A model generated the notes under the pieces. The model ran no database searches and was not told the DNA's origin. It saw only the letters and a program-made list of their open reading frames with translations. Made by a program: the position numbers and the translations under genes. Below are positions 21,036-30,642 of a DNA stretch of 62,500 nucleotides, in pieces. The stretch spans positions 1-62,500 of the forward strand of contig CAICTM010000402.1 of the NCBI GenBank assembly GCA_903772945.1. Reading direction: 5' to 3'. How positions within the stretch are numbered: position 1 is the first letter of the stretch; the number at the start of each line of letters is the position of its first letter. The stretch comes from Seminavis robusta (lineage: Eukaryota > Bacillariophyta > Bacillariophyceae > Naviculales > Naviculaceae).

Positions 21036-21183
21036 GGATCCGGGACTAGCAGTCGCATGACCGGGCCTTCCAGAAGTCTGCTTCTGGTGATGACGAGTCG
21101 AGTGACCGAGTCACTTCGCGGAAGAGTGCTACACCTATTCAAGAAAGTGTGCGACCTCAAAAACGAAAGGATCGCTCGAGATC

Positions 21184-21214
21184 TTCGCGCCGAAAGCTGG
21201 GGCGTCACCAATGC
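21184..21214 (+). promoter_or_regulatory. E2F-like site upstream of gene F
   Basis: CGAGATCTTCGCGCCGAAAG (site at 21184-21195), about 190 bp before ATG 21382. The preceding CGAGATCTT is shared with the site of gene A. The nearby ACCAATGCGAC is a weaker match to the CAATGACA box. Confidence 0.45.
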
Positions 21215-21381
21215 GACGATGGACCGGTTTGCGTTCAACTTTCAAGTGTTTTCGAGTTGGTGCCTTGAAGCCATCGCAGACAATGTACTCGTACTGTCCA
21301 ACCCAACCAAAAGATCCAACAATCAAGAAGATCCGTACTGTACACAGCAAGCTACTTAGTAGGGCAGTGAAGAAGCAACCA

Positions 21382-22161
21382 ATGAATGATCCGGCGTCCA
21401 GGCCGCAGCAGGGAGCCATGGATTCCCAGACAGTGGCTCACGCCAACACTAGAAGCAACCAGACCATGGGAAAAGCCGGCAATCTAATGAGCACCAAAAC
21501 GACGTTCCGATCCAACCCAGTTGCTTCTGTTACATATAAACGTCATTATCAGCATCATTATCATCAGAATCGCATGATAGAGTTGGAGCTGTGGGAGAGT
21601 GAACTCACGCAACAACAGAACGTTCTGGAGGACATGACGCAACAATTGGATATGGAGACCAGCAAGTGGAACCATGCGTGGAAGGAGCTTCATTGGAAGC
21701 AGAACAAACTGCAGAGCGAGAAGGAGAACCATGTTCAGTACAAGGTTCAACTACAGTATAGTTGGAATAACCAGCTGCTAGAGATCAACCAGAGGGAGCT
21801 CCAGGCTGCCAAAGATCAGCTTTGGCAAGATCAGACCAAGCTGTGCGAGTATCAGAGTGACCTGAAAGCCAATCAGAAGAAACTCGAGAAACATCAAAAT
21901 AAACTCCAGAAAGATCAAAAGACACTGGAACGAGCCAGGAAGAAGCATCTCAAGGCAAAGCAGAGACTAGAGGATGCAAAGATGGAACAGCGCATCAAAC
22001 AGGAGGAACCGGATCGCGAGGCACAGAAAGAGCAGAGCGGAAAGCGCAAGAAGGAGAACGATCCGTCCAAAGCCGACCGCAAGAAGCAGAAGCGGCAAGA
22101 GAACGCCGAGTGTGAGGCACTCAACAAGGATGGCGACGCTCACACGAAGAAACGTTCTTAA
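21382..22161 (+). CDS. Gene F: small coiled-coil protein, tail-only relative of gene C
   Basis: 259 residues from ATG 21382 (MNDPASRPQQG); an ATG at 21418 is an alternative, and the frame extends upstream to 21211 without useful content. The first 60 residues are polar; the rest is one coiled coil with frequent Q/K/E heptads (TQQQNVLEDMTQQLDMETSK, then WKELHWKQNKLQ) ending in basic KRKKEND, KADRKKQKRQ. The WKEL, KLQKDQK and DRKKQK phrases match the tail of gene C, 0.9 kb downstream, but the globular family domain is absent. It may be a tail released from, or ancestral to, gene C. Function unknown; structural or nuclear role possible. Confidence 0.7.
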   Translation: MNDPASRPQQGAMDSQTVAHANTRSNQTMGKAGNLMSTKTTFRSNPVASVTYKRHYQHHYHQNRMIELELWESELTQQQNVLEDMTQQLDMETSKWNHAWKELHWKQNKLQSEKENHVQYKVQLQYSWNNQLLEINQRELQAAKDQLWQDQTKLCEYQSDLKANQKKLEKHQNKLQKDQKTLERARKKHLKAKQRLEDAKMEQRIKQEEPDREAQKEQSGKRKKENDPSKADRKKQKRQENAECEALNKDGDAHTKKRS

Positions 22162-22326
22162 TAAAAACCAGCAAACATTCTTCGTCCCGCTTCCACAATC
22201 CGACGTTTCAAGCGCAATAGCAAAAAGACGTAGTTTGCTAGTGAACTACTGAGCAGATAGATGTTCTTGATGTTTTTGTTTGAACAGAAAAAGGTTGTAG
22301 GTACACTGTGTAGTACCGCAGCACAG

Positions 22327-22351
22327 ACAGATAGATAGATAGATAGATAGA

Positions 22352-22372
<21 letters not shown>
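22327..22372. repeat. Compound (GATA)n(GATT)n microsatellite
   Basis: GATAGATAGATA... switches to GATTGATTGATT... within 46 bp. Confidence 0.95.
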
Positions 22373-22382
<10 letters not shown>

Positions 22383-22813
22383 AGCCGCCTAAGATTGCCG
22401 GCTGCTTCGTGGGTCTTGCATATGTATCTAGCTAGCTAGTCTGAGGAGATAATAGTATCCTGGAAAATGCAATGGAATCAATGGCGTCACGGCCTCTTGG
22501 TCAGGTTCAGGTAGACTAGACGGATTGATTCGATTCGATTCGATTTGATTTGATGCATGTCAAACTTGAGGTACGGTACCGGTATGGGTACCTGTATCGG
22601 CTGAGCTAGCTAGGTAGAGACAAAGCAATGGCCCACTCCTTGAAACCCGTACAGTACTACTTCATCTACTTCACCCAGCTAGCCAGCTAGCTAGCTAGCT
22701 AGTAGCTGAATTCTGTTCCCGAACTCGTCTCGTCCGTCGACTGAGTGACAGCCAGTCGCTCGATCAGAACCTTCTGCTTCGCATCCTTGCTGGCTCCCAG
22801 GAAACTTTTGAAA

Positions 22814-22870
22814 TTGGCGCCGAAAGGGTGGCCAGTGTTTTTTTTCCTTCAAAGGGTCGAAGCAATGACA
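22814..22870 (+). promoter_or_regulatory. E2F-like site and CAATGACA box upstream of gene C
   Basis: TTGGCGCCGAAA at 22814-22825 and TCGAAGCAATGACA ending at 22870, about 215-270 bp before ATG 23085. Same pair and similar spacing as in gene B. Confidence 0.5.
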
Positions 22871-23084
22871 AACGAAGAGCGTCCATGTTGTGTCCACTCC
22901 ACACATACATTACTTACTACATGTACTGGTAACGGTACTAACTAACTAGCTAGCTAGTATTTGCCTTGGTGAATTCTATTAATATCGGTCCAGCGCTGCG
23001 TCCAGCAAAGCACACTCAAGCTGAGATACGGTAGATCAAGTCCAACCGTGAGGCAGAATCGAATCGATCAACTGTACCGGTACA

Positions 23085-26000
23085 ATGGCTCGTACGCAAA
23101 AAGGTCGTCGTCGTCGTAGAAAACCTTCTTCCAAAGTTAATTATGAGATTATTGATAAATACTACGATCGGGAGAAGGACGAAATCATCTTCGAAGACTA
23201 CGTGATGTGGGTCAAGCGAAGTTGGATCAGATATGAAGGTTTTGATGACCAAGACAGCATGTGGCAGTTCATGAGAGACTGCGGCGAATGTGCGCTTGGC
23301 AAATTCCATGGTACTTCGTCTTGGCAAGAAGTGGACTACAACTGTCCGGACATCATCAACATCAACCATAGCTCCAGCACTGAGTATCCTCACATCAATC
23401 TTCGCAATCAAGTCTTTGATTTTCTCTGGTTAAGCCTGGACACTACTACCCAAAAGTTTACCTACGACTTGCTGGATGAATACTTCCTGTTCAAGAGCCA
23501 CAACGACAAAAAATTGTTTCCCGATTCCATGTTGGCCATGATCTTTGGAAACGTAATACGCAGAGACACGGAGACATTCAGAGTTCAACTCACAAAAAAG
23601 CAACAAATCCTCTTGGAACATGAGGGCATTGTATCACTCAAACAAGATAAAGATGAAATAACCTTCCACAGACCACACGCAGTCAAGCAAAACAAACTCT
23701 TCGAAATGGTGTTCTCCATCTTTGAGGATGATGATGTTTCAGAGGATCGGGATGAAACCAAGGATTGGACTATCCCCACAGACCATTCCAGTACTGGTCC
23801 GCTGTTAGCTGCCTTGCTTGCCGTCAAATTACTTCAATTTGTTCCCAATAACCATCTCCTATCCGTAATTCTATCAATCTATGCCATGCAATATGAGCCT
23901 CCAAAAGATGAGGATGATGATGACGATGACAAGTATGAAAACATGTTTTTCGATCATGCTAGACCGGTATACTTGGAGCATTACTGTCTCGAGGAACAAA
24001 AAGAATTTGATGATGACACCCTCTGGCAGCATGCCGGTGAAGCTTTGCTGGTCCTCAAGTGTCGCAATAAAGTCTGCGTTCGAGAACTTGAAGACGAGAA
24101 TAACGACGATTGCAGCGTTGACAGTGAGAGCGAAAGCACTGCCAGCAGCACCGATTGTGAAGACGACAACCAAACAGAGGCCACCTCCACACAAGGGAAT
24201 CTGGCTTCCAGCCCGAATCATGACGCGGAGAAGAAAACCAAACCCCTCGTGTCTCCTCCTCCCGGCGATACACATACTCCCGCTACCAATGAGGCTGGAA
24301 CAAACGAGCAATCAGCTGCTGCGGCAGTTGCAGAGGAATACCAACAACGTATGAAAGCTGCAGAGTTGCGCGTGCAGGACATGGTGCAAAACAGTCTGGC
24401 TGAACTGACGGAAAAGGAGAAAAAGCAACAGGCAGAGGCGACAGATCTGGAAAATCGAAGGCAACAACAGGATGCACGGTCGAAACACTTGGCTGCTGGG
24501 TGGAAGGAGCTGCGTGCAGAGCGAGGCAAGCACGTGGAGCTACAAAAGAGAGAGATGGCTTCCAGACTTGAAGAGGAGAGTAAGCTCAATGCCGCAAAGG
24601 AAAAGCTGAAGGAAGATCAGCTGAAGCTACAGAAGGAGCGTACTGCACAGGAGAGTAAGCTCAAGGCCGCAAACGAAAAGCTGAAGGAAGATCAGCTGAA
24701 GCTACAGAATGAGCGTACTGCACACGCTACAGAGCAAAAGGAGGTCTTGGCAAAGCAGGATGAAAAGTGGAAAAGCTTGGATGATGGGTGGAAGGAACAG
24801 CTTGCAGAGAAAGGCAGGCAAATGGAGGTTCAACAGAGAGAGACGAATTCCAGACTTGAAAAGGAGAGGGTGCTCAAGGCTGCCCAGGAACAACTGAAGA
24901 GAGATCAGCAGAAGCTGAAGGAAGAGCAGCGGAAGCTACAGGAGAATTGGCGGAAAGTGAAGACTGAGCTTGCAAAAGTTACAGCAGAGCCAGTCAGGTT
25001 GATGGGAGAGCTGGAGGTTCGAGAGGCAGATCTGGCTGAGGAGAGGCGATACCTGGATGGGGAGATGAGTAATTTGAAGATTGGGAGGAGCAATCTGCAT
25101 GACAAGGAGAAGGAGCTGGAACAGAGAGAGACGACTTTCAGACTTGAAAAGGATAAGGAGCTCACGGCTGCACAGGAGCAGCTGAAGCTAGATCGGCTGA
25201 AGCTAGAGGAGGGTCAGCAGAAGCTTGAGGTGGAGCGTGCAACACAGAAAGCAGAGCATGAGAGGGAGCTGGCAAAGCTGCAGGCTCAGTGGACAGATTT
25301 TGCTGAGAAGAAGGGACAGTTGGATGAGGACCAGAGAAAGTTGAATGATCAGCGAAACAACCTCCAGGCAGAGAAAGCTAGGCAGGAGGAGCTACAAGAG
25401 GAGGAGAAGAATGCTCAGAAGGAGCTTGAGGCGGAGTGTGCAACACAGAAAGCAGAGCATGAGAAGGAGCTGGCAAAGCTGGAGGCTCAGTTGGCAGATC
25501 TGGCTGAGAAGAGGCGACTTCAGGATGAGGAAAAGAAGAAAGCGGAAATGAAGGAAGACGAGAGAGCACGAAAGGCTGAGCGCGAAGCAAATAAGAGGGA
25601 GCGAGAGGTAACGAAGAGGGACGAAGAGGTGAAGAAGAGAGAAGAAAAGGTGAAGCAGCTTGAGAAGCAGCTCAACGATGGTTGGCAGAGCATGGAGAAG
25701 GAGCGTGCGGAGCAAAGTAAGAAAGGCAAACGATTGGAGGAAGACAGGGCCAAGCTGCGTAAGGATCAGATTGAGCTGGAAGCCAAAAAGCAAAGACTAG
25801 AGAACGATGCGAAGAAATTGGAACAGAAGAAGGAGGAAAGAGCAAGGGAGAAGGCAGAGCGGGAGGCGAAGCGGGAAGAAAAAAGGGCACAGAAAGAGCG
25901 GCGCAGGCAACAGAAAGAGCAGCTTAAGCAAGAGAAGGCACTTGCCAAGGAGGACCGCAAGAAGCAGAAGGCGCAGAAAGAGCAGCATGAGGCACAAGCA

Positions 26001-26297
26001 AAGGGCAAGGAGGCGGAGGCCGAGGCCAAGACTACCCAGGAACAGGATGAGCAGCGCCAGAAGCCCAGAGAGGAGACGATCCACAACCAAGAGCATGTCC
26101 ACCGGGAAGTGCACGTCAACCAGGATGACATCATCCAGGACGACGAGCCTCAACCACAGGAAGCGAGAGGAAAGGCGAGCTCAGCACTATCCCAGGTGCC
26201 TGGGTCTGGCAAAAAGAAAGGAACGAAGAAACGGAAAGCAGCAACCCCGATTCGTCCGGGTTGCGCAATCAGTGACAAACGAATCAAGAATCATTAA
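23085..26297 (+). CDS. Gene C: GRVQLT-domain family protein with long coiled-coil tail
   Basis: 1070 residues, uninterrupted. A basic start (ARTQKGRRRRRK) precedes the family domain at about 55-330: MRDCGECALGKF, VDYNCPDI, SMLAMIFGNVIRRD, FRVQLTKKQ (about 165-173), KDWTIPTDHSST, LLAALLAVKLLQF, ILSIYAMQY, GEALLVLKC. An acidic/Ser linker follows. Residues about 405-1010 form a nearly continuous coiled coil with internal repeats such as KLKEDQLKLQKERTAQESKL, typical of a long alpha-helical rod; resemblance to myosin or SMC rods is by composition only. The C-terminus is basic (GKKKGTKKRKAAT). Only this member and F have coiled coils instead of S/T/N tails. Probably a nuclear oligomeric protein; function unknown. 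Confidence 0.85.
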   Translation: MARTQKGRRRRRKPSSKVNYEIIDKYYDREKDEIIFEDYVMWVKRSWIRYEGFDDQDSMWQFMRDCGECALGKFHGTSSWQEVDYNCPDIININHSSSTEYPHINLRNQVFDFLWLSLDTTTQKFTYDLLDEYFLFKSHNDKKLFPDSMLAMIFGNVIRRDTETFRVQLTKKQQILLEHEGIVSLKQDKDEITFHRPHAVKQNKLFEMVFSIFEDDDVSEDRDETKDWTIPTDHSSTGPLLAALLAVKLLQFVPNNHLLSVILSIYAMQYEPPKDEDDDDDDKYENMFFDHARPVYLEHYCLEEQKEFDDDTLWQHAGEALLVLKCRNKVCVRELEDENNDDCSVDSESESTASSTDCEDDNQTEATSTQGNLASSPNHDAEKKTKPLVSPPPGDTHTPATNEAGTNEQSAAAAVAEEYQQRMKAAELRVQDMVQNSLAELTEKEKKQQAEATDLENRRQQQDARSKHLAAGWKELRAERGKHVELQKREMASRLEEESKLNAAKEKLKEDQLKLQKERTAQESKLKAANEKLKEDQLKLQNERTAHATEQKEVLAKQDEKWKSLDDGWKEQLAEKGRQMEVQQRETNSRLEKERVLKAAQEQLKRDQQKLKEEQRKLQENWRKVKTELAKVTAEPVRLMGELEVREADLAEERRYLDGEMSNLKIGRSNLHDKEKELEQRETTFRLEKDKELTAAQEQLKLDRLKLEEGQQKLEVERATQKAEHERELAKLQAQWTDFAEKKGQLDEDQRKLNDQRNNLQAEKARQEELQEEEKNAQKELEAECATQKAEHEKELAKLEAQLADLAEKRRLQDEEKKKAEMKEDERARKAEREANKREREVTKRDEEVKKREEKVKQLEKQLNDGWQSMEKERAEQSKKGKRLEEDRAKLRKDQIELEAKKQRLENDAKKLEQKKEERAREKAEREAKREEKRAQKERRRQQKEQLKQEKALAKEDRKKQKAQKEQHEAQAKGKEAEAEAKTTQEQDEQRQKPREETIHNQEHVHREVHVNQDDIIQDDEPQPQEARGKASSALSQVPGSGKKKGTKKRKAATPIRPGCAISDKRIKNH

Positions 26298-26946
26298 CTA
26301 TTGAATGTATGTACGCGATGTTTTTGTTGAAGGAGGATGCTGTTTGTAGGGAAATAGGTATTATTTTGTGTTTGTACGACATTATCGCACGAGCAGTTGG
26401 TCTACCAGCTTGAAACTGGCCTGATGGTTCTCTGCTTTGCTCGTTCGTACTAGCTAGCCGATTATTTGTTTCTGATGAGCGCTTACTAAGAGGTAAGAGT
26501 GGTCATCTAGCTAGCTCCGAGCAAGGTGGCTGGTGTCACTATCTATACCTCAGGCAGCCAGGTACATGAGGTGCAACGTCGGCCGAAGGAGACGTCGCTG
26601 GTACAGCACCAAAATATTCAGTGACAACCACCACAGTGGCACCCAATCGTAGCAGCCGCCCGTCGAATACACCGAGTACCTCAGTTGATGCCGATACCCG
26701 CACGGTAGCGTCCTCATTCCGTTACCTGTACATCGCAGAGGGGTACTACCGTAGGTTGCTTGCTCGAAATGTATGCAATGGCTTCCCGCTTGCCATTGTT
26801 GCGTCCATCCTGGAACCTGTACGCGTAGTTGCTTGATATGTTTGGGATGGGTGTCAACAGACGTGTTTTTGTGTCGTCCATTTATAGTAGTCTTTACCGA
26901 TATCTTTTGTGCGATCGATGCACTATGCATACATACATGTATGTAG
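26298..26946. other. Intergenic, no supported gene
   Basis: 3' flanks of gene C (+) and of the membrane-protein gene (-), which converge here. Short ORFs only; nothing recognisable. Confidence 0.6.
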
Positions 26947-27636
26947 CTAGTCCCAAACAAACCCCAGAAGGAGTACGACGGGCACGGGATACATGGTAAG
27001 AGCCCACCAGATGCGTTCGGTTTCAAAGGATGTTTGTATTCCAGCCATGTTGGCGATCAAAAAAGCGACAAAACTGAGAAAGGTACAACAAGTGACGGTA
27101 TCCATGACAGCCTTGCGATGACAGATATCCTTGATATCGGCATTCCGACTGGTGACTCGTCCAATGGCGACGGCCTGATAGATCAATCCCAGCGCTGCCA
27201 CTCCGGTCAATTCGTAGACAGCCGGTAATTGGTACCGCCACAGTTCCAATTTTCCATATCGTTGTAGTTTTAAACTCCATAGCAAGTGATGCGTACCAAT
27301 GACGATATGGAACAAGGCGTAGACGCGACACCAAAATACCAACGTTTGTCGTGACGCTATTTTGCGGGACGAAATCTTGAGACCACCATACTGAGCCAAT
27401 GTCCCCAAGACGCCGTACATGAGTAGATAAATGACATGCCACAAGGATTCGTCGTCCTTGTCATTGCGACGAGGATACTGAGGCAGCTGCTCTTCATTGT
27501 CAGGCGAGGTAAAAATGGCCTTCATGCTGGCACCCAAGACGGGAATCCAATCGACTCCCACTGCCTTCCACATCAGGGTCGTCGAGGCATAGAGAAATGC
27601 ACCATAGGCCACTGGTTTTTCCAATGCAGCAAACAT
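26947..27636 (-). CDS. Multi-pass membrane protein, family not recognised
   Basis: 229 residues from ATG 27636, no intron. About six hydrophobic segments: near residues 8-28, 64-86, 98-120, 137-158, 176-200 and 208-228. A polar loop (about 43-62, PDNEEQLPQYPRRNDKDDE) lies between the first two. Motifs such as HIVIGTHHLLWSLKLQRYG and AIGRVTSRNADIKD are visible, but I recognise no family. No obvious signal peptide beyond the first helix. Its 5' end faces gene D across about 440 bp (divergent pair). Confidence 0.7.
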   Translation of the reverse strand: MFAALEKPVAYGAFLYASTTLMWKAVGVDWIPVLGASMKAIFTSPDNEEQLPQYPRRNDKDDESLWHVIYLLMYGVLGTLAQYGGLKISSRKIASRQTLVFWCRVYALFHIVIGTHHLLWSLKLQRYGKLELWRYQLPAVYELTGVAALGLIYQAVAIGRVTSRNADIKDICHRKAVMDTVTCCTFLSFVAFLIANMAGIQTSFETERIWWALTMYPVPVVLLLGFVWD

Positions 27637-28080
27637 CTCTAGCTAGCTAGCTAGCAGTTGAGGTATCGTTGGCTACTGTATCAAAGAATAAGAATCTCAA
27701 TGCGATAGCTAGAGCTATGAGATAGTGCATTCAAAAACTTGTTCCTTCCAATCAATAAGAAAAGGAAGCAAAGATACCGAAGAACTTTGGAACCTTGATT
27801 CAAGCCGGTAGAGCAACCCACAACTTGAGGCATGTTAGCCATCAGAGCGGTTGGGATCAAAGATCGTATCCACGAATGAGCCTTTGCCTTCCAATTTCAC
27901 GCCACTCGATCGCCATGCTACCCCGGCTTCCAGATACCGGATACCGGTACTGGCATACCAATACCAAGAGCAACACGTAATACTGTAGCTGTTGCTTCTA
28001 TCAAAACCCGCAGATAATAGACTGAATGAATGATATTGATACCCCCAGGTACCATACGGTACTATAGTTAAACGGTAGCC
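27637..28080. other. Divergent intergenic region between membrane protein and gene D
   Basis: Contains a CTAGCTAG run directly upstream of the membrane-protein ATG and CAGATACCGGATACCGGTAC near 27931. I do not find the E2F-like element seen upstream of A, B, C, E and F. Confidence 0.5.
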
Positions 28081-30057
28081 ATGACGACGACTTCATCACC
28101 TGCCGCCAATGTTATCTTTGACAATCTTCTCCGAGAAAACTGGGAGATGCTTAATAACTGCATCCGCAAGGGCTATCGAGACACAATTCCAGAGGAACGC
28201 AAGGAGAAAGTCTCTGATCTGTTAGTGCAATGGCTGGGAGATGACGATTCGATAGAGACGACCTTGCAGGCATATCGAGATTATTGCGGACGCTCCGAGT
28301 TCGCCGATACCCATGGCAAAGTGGCCATCCTCTTTGCCTCTATTGTACCGGTACACGTCAAGAATGGGGTCCAGGCCACGCTTTATCCCAATCAAATCGA
28401 CATGCTGAAAGGAGTTGCCGAATTAACTTCAGCCTCACCAGAAGAAATACTGGACCTGTTCGACAACTATCGCGAGTTGGGAAAGGACGAGCAGTTTAGA
28501 CTGCTGGATCGGTCTTCACTTACTTTAGAAATTGACTGGCGAGCACTCTTCAAACGAAACAGATTTACCACAATGATTCTTTCCGTATTTCGCGTTTGCC
28601 GACAGCATTGCATAGAACGCAGCCACGCAATGGCAAAACTCGACAAGAAACGCATGACAACCGACTATGTCAGTCAGGAAATGAATCGTCTTTCCATGAG
28701 ACACATTCTCCATACTACCAATGACGTTGCTACCACTACATTCTGCAATGACACGAATGATTCCTGGCCACAGTACGTCTTGACCGCCATCCTGACAAGT
28801 CAATTGCTCCTGGAATTAGTCCCCAAAATCAAGGGAGATTCCATGTTGACCATTCTCTTGGCGTTCTATGCCCTTTCGTGCCGTCATGCCCGGAAACAAT
28901 GGATCCAAACCGAACTGAGGCTCGAATTGTACTACAAGGCAGAATACGCGTACCGTCAGCATTATTGGAAGCCAGGGAATGACGACTTTTTTTACACCGA
29001 CATACGCAATATGGTGGATCAAGCAATGCGGGTATACTATTGGCAAGTCACGGCAGTTCGTCGTCGTCGCGCCAGAAGTCGTCGCAATAAGGAATACTCC
29101 CAACGCCACAACACACATCAGGAGACTGCCGCCAACAACAACAATAATCAGCATGACCGCAAGAAAAACCAGAATGGGGCAAAGCAACAGCCAAGGCAGA
29201 AGCAGAAACTTTCAAATCAACAGCAGGAGGAGGAGCAATGTCCGCCAAAGCAACTGGTTGCGGAGCAGACGCATATGGAAAGCAGCAAGGAGCCGCAGGA
29301 CAGCACAGCTTGTATTGGGAACAACAATCGTCAGGGTCGTGACAACAACAATAGCAGCCCAAGAAAAATATCGATGGACTGCAACAATGATGCCAGTGAC
29401 TATGCAAATCAGGAGACGGCCAACAACAGCAATCAGAATGAAGATAGCTGTCACCTGAATGGGACAGACACAGATCCACAGCAGGACGAGCAGCAACAAT
29501 GCGCCAATCAACATGATGATGAGGAGGAGCAAGGTTCACTCTCGGATGTGGAGGAGAAACATGTGGAGACCAGAATAAAAGATGGCACAGCCGGCAACAA
29601 TAGAAACCAAGGAAATGGCATTGAGAGAATGAGTGACATGATGGAGTGCGACAATGCTGAGACCGCCCATGCCAACGGCAATCAAGATGACAGCAACGAC
29701 CAGGATTGGATAGAGCAGTATCTGCGGCGTGAGGGCATCTATCAAGGTATACCGGAGCAATTCCATTTGCAAGACCAACTGGATGCAGAGGACGAGCAGA
29801 TGGAAGCCAGGGAAGAAGAAAACCATTTTATACAACACCACAACAACAACAACAACAACAACAATGACAATGACAGCGACAACTATGCCCCTGATGATGA
29901 CAATAACAGCGTCATGGACAATGGCGAGGACAACAGCAACCGCCACCAGCATTACCTGGTCTGGGAGGCCTATGGTGCAGATTGTGCGAGCACAGATCAT
30001 AATGAAGATGACGACGACAGCAGCAGTGGCAGCAGCAGTGGCAGTGAGTCCTTGTAG
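28081..30057 (+). CDS. Gene D: divergent GRVQLT-domain family protein with N/Q/D-rich tail
   Basis: 658 residues. The N-terminal part (about 10-330) aligns by eye with the family: DYCGRSEFADTHGKVAILFA, SIVPVHVKNGVQATLYPNQ (degenerate version of the GRVQLT block), NDSWPQYVLTAILTSQLLLE, MLTILLAFYALSC, then VDQAMRVYYWQ. It is the most diverged member, with an extra insertion of about 100 residues between the GRVQLT-like block and the W-P segment. From about 335 it turns basic (RRRRARSRRNKEYS), then very rich in Asn, Gln, Asp and Glu, including an eight-Asn run, and it ends DDDDSSSGSSSGSESL. That composition is prion-like/disordered. Function unknown. Confidence 0.75.
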   Translation: MTTTSSPAANVIFDNLLRENWEMLNNCIRKGYRDTIPEERKEKVSDLLVQWLGDDDSIETTLQAYRDYCGRSEFADTHGKVAILFASIVPVHVKNGVQATLYPNQIDMLKGVAELTSASPEEILDLFDNYRELGKDEQFRLLDRSSLTLEIDWRALFKRNRFTTMILSVFRVCRQHCIERSHAMAKLDKKRMTTDYVSQEMNRLSMRHILHTTNDVATTTFCNDTNDSWPQYVLTAILTSQLLLELVPKIKGDSMLTILLAFYALSCRHARKQWIQTELRLELYYKAEYAYRQHYWKPGNDDFFYTDIRNMVDQAMRVYYWQVTAVRRRRARSRRNKEYSQRHNTHQETAANNNNNQHDRKKNQNGAKQQPRQKQKLSNQQQEEEQCPPKQLVAEQTHMESSKEPQDSTACIGNNNRQGRDNNNSSPRKISMDCNNDASDYANQETANNSNQNEDSCHLNGTDTDPQQDEQQQCANQHDDEEEQGSLSDVEEKHVETRIKDGTAGNNRNQGNGIERMSDMMECDNAETAHANGNQDDSNDQDWIEQYLRREGIYQGIPEQFHLQDQLDAEDEQMEAREEENHFIQHHNNNNNNNNDNDSDNYAPDDDNNSVMDNGEDNSNRHQHYLVWEAYGADCASTDHNEDDDDSSSGSSSGSESL

Positions 30058-30642
30058 GAGCAGTGTGCTGAATTCTTACAGGAGCATTGCCAGCTTTTAC
30101 CGGTAGTGGAAATGTCCATCACAAGTGTGTTCCTTCCAGTCACAGCGGAAGATTCTGAAGAGAAACCCAAAATCGCTCCAAGCAAGTTTTGAAGCCACTT
30201 GTACCGGTAGTCAGCAGCGAGCTAGCTATCACATGGCCTGCATCCAGCTCTTGTCCATGCAAACTGCCGCTCTGACTTGACTTGGGTTGGTGTTTCGAAC
30301 GTCATTAGTAGGGCGATCATTACGTACGGTAGCAATGAGATCGGCTGCAAGTGATTCCCCGGTTGTACCGAATAGAATCGGCGACACAGACCAACTATCC
30401 CAACCAAATTAGACTAGTAGTGCACGTGGATGTTGTCGTTTTGGATTTTTTGAAAGCATGTTGCACGCTGTTGAGCAATGACGAGCTTTCTATACCGTTA
30501 TGTGATCAACTTGAGTTGTTCTACTATTTTGTATGCGCTAGCTAGCTGGCTGCCTATTTTAATTTGTAGAAAGCACACTATGCCTTCATGACTACTAGTC
30601 CGGCAATAGCACGTCCAAATACCGTCACTGCTCATGTAATCA
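30058..30642. other. Intergenic, no supported gene
   Basis: 3' ends of gene D and of the Cys-rich protein gene converge here. TACCGGTA at about 30096 and 30200; no ORF of note. Confidence 0.6.

Larger units (their letters stand above)
20343..21381. other. Intergenic with AGTCGC array and promoter of gene F
   Basis: No gene supported. 20343-20600 is ordinary AT/GC DNA. A segment near 20705-20746 resembles part of the promoter of gene C (22775-22800). The AGTCGC array follows (listed separately), then the E2F-like site of gene F. Confidence 0.55.
22162..23084. other. Intergenic: microsatellites and promoter of gene C
   Basis: No gene. (GATA)n turning into (GATT)n at 22327-22372, a (GATTC)n tract near 22522-22550, CTAGCTAG runs near 22428 and 22680-22705, and the E2F-like element of gene C. 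TACCGGTA lies 6 bp before the gene C ATG. Confidence 0.6.

Noticed and set aside
23490..26090. Gene C tail as a myosin or SMC protein
   Set aside because: Only the heptad composition is similar; there is no motor, hinge or ATP-binding domain.
23400..26150. Several minus-strand ORFs rich in Leu/Ser opposite gene C
   Set aside because: Antisense shadows of the coiled-coil coding sequence.
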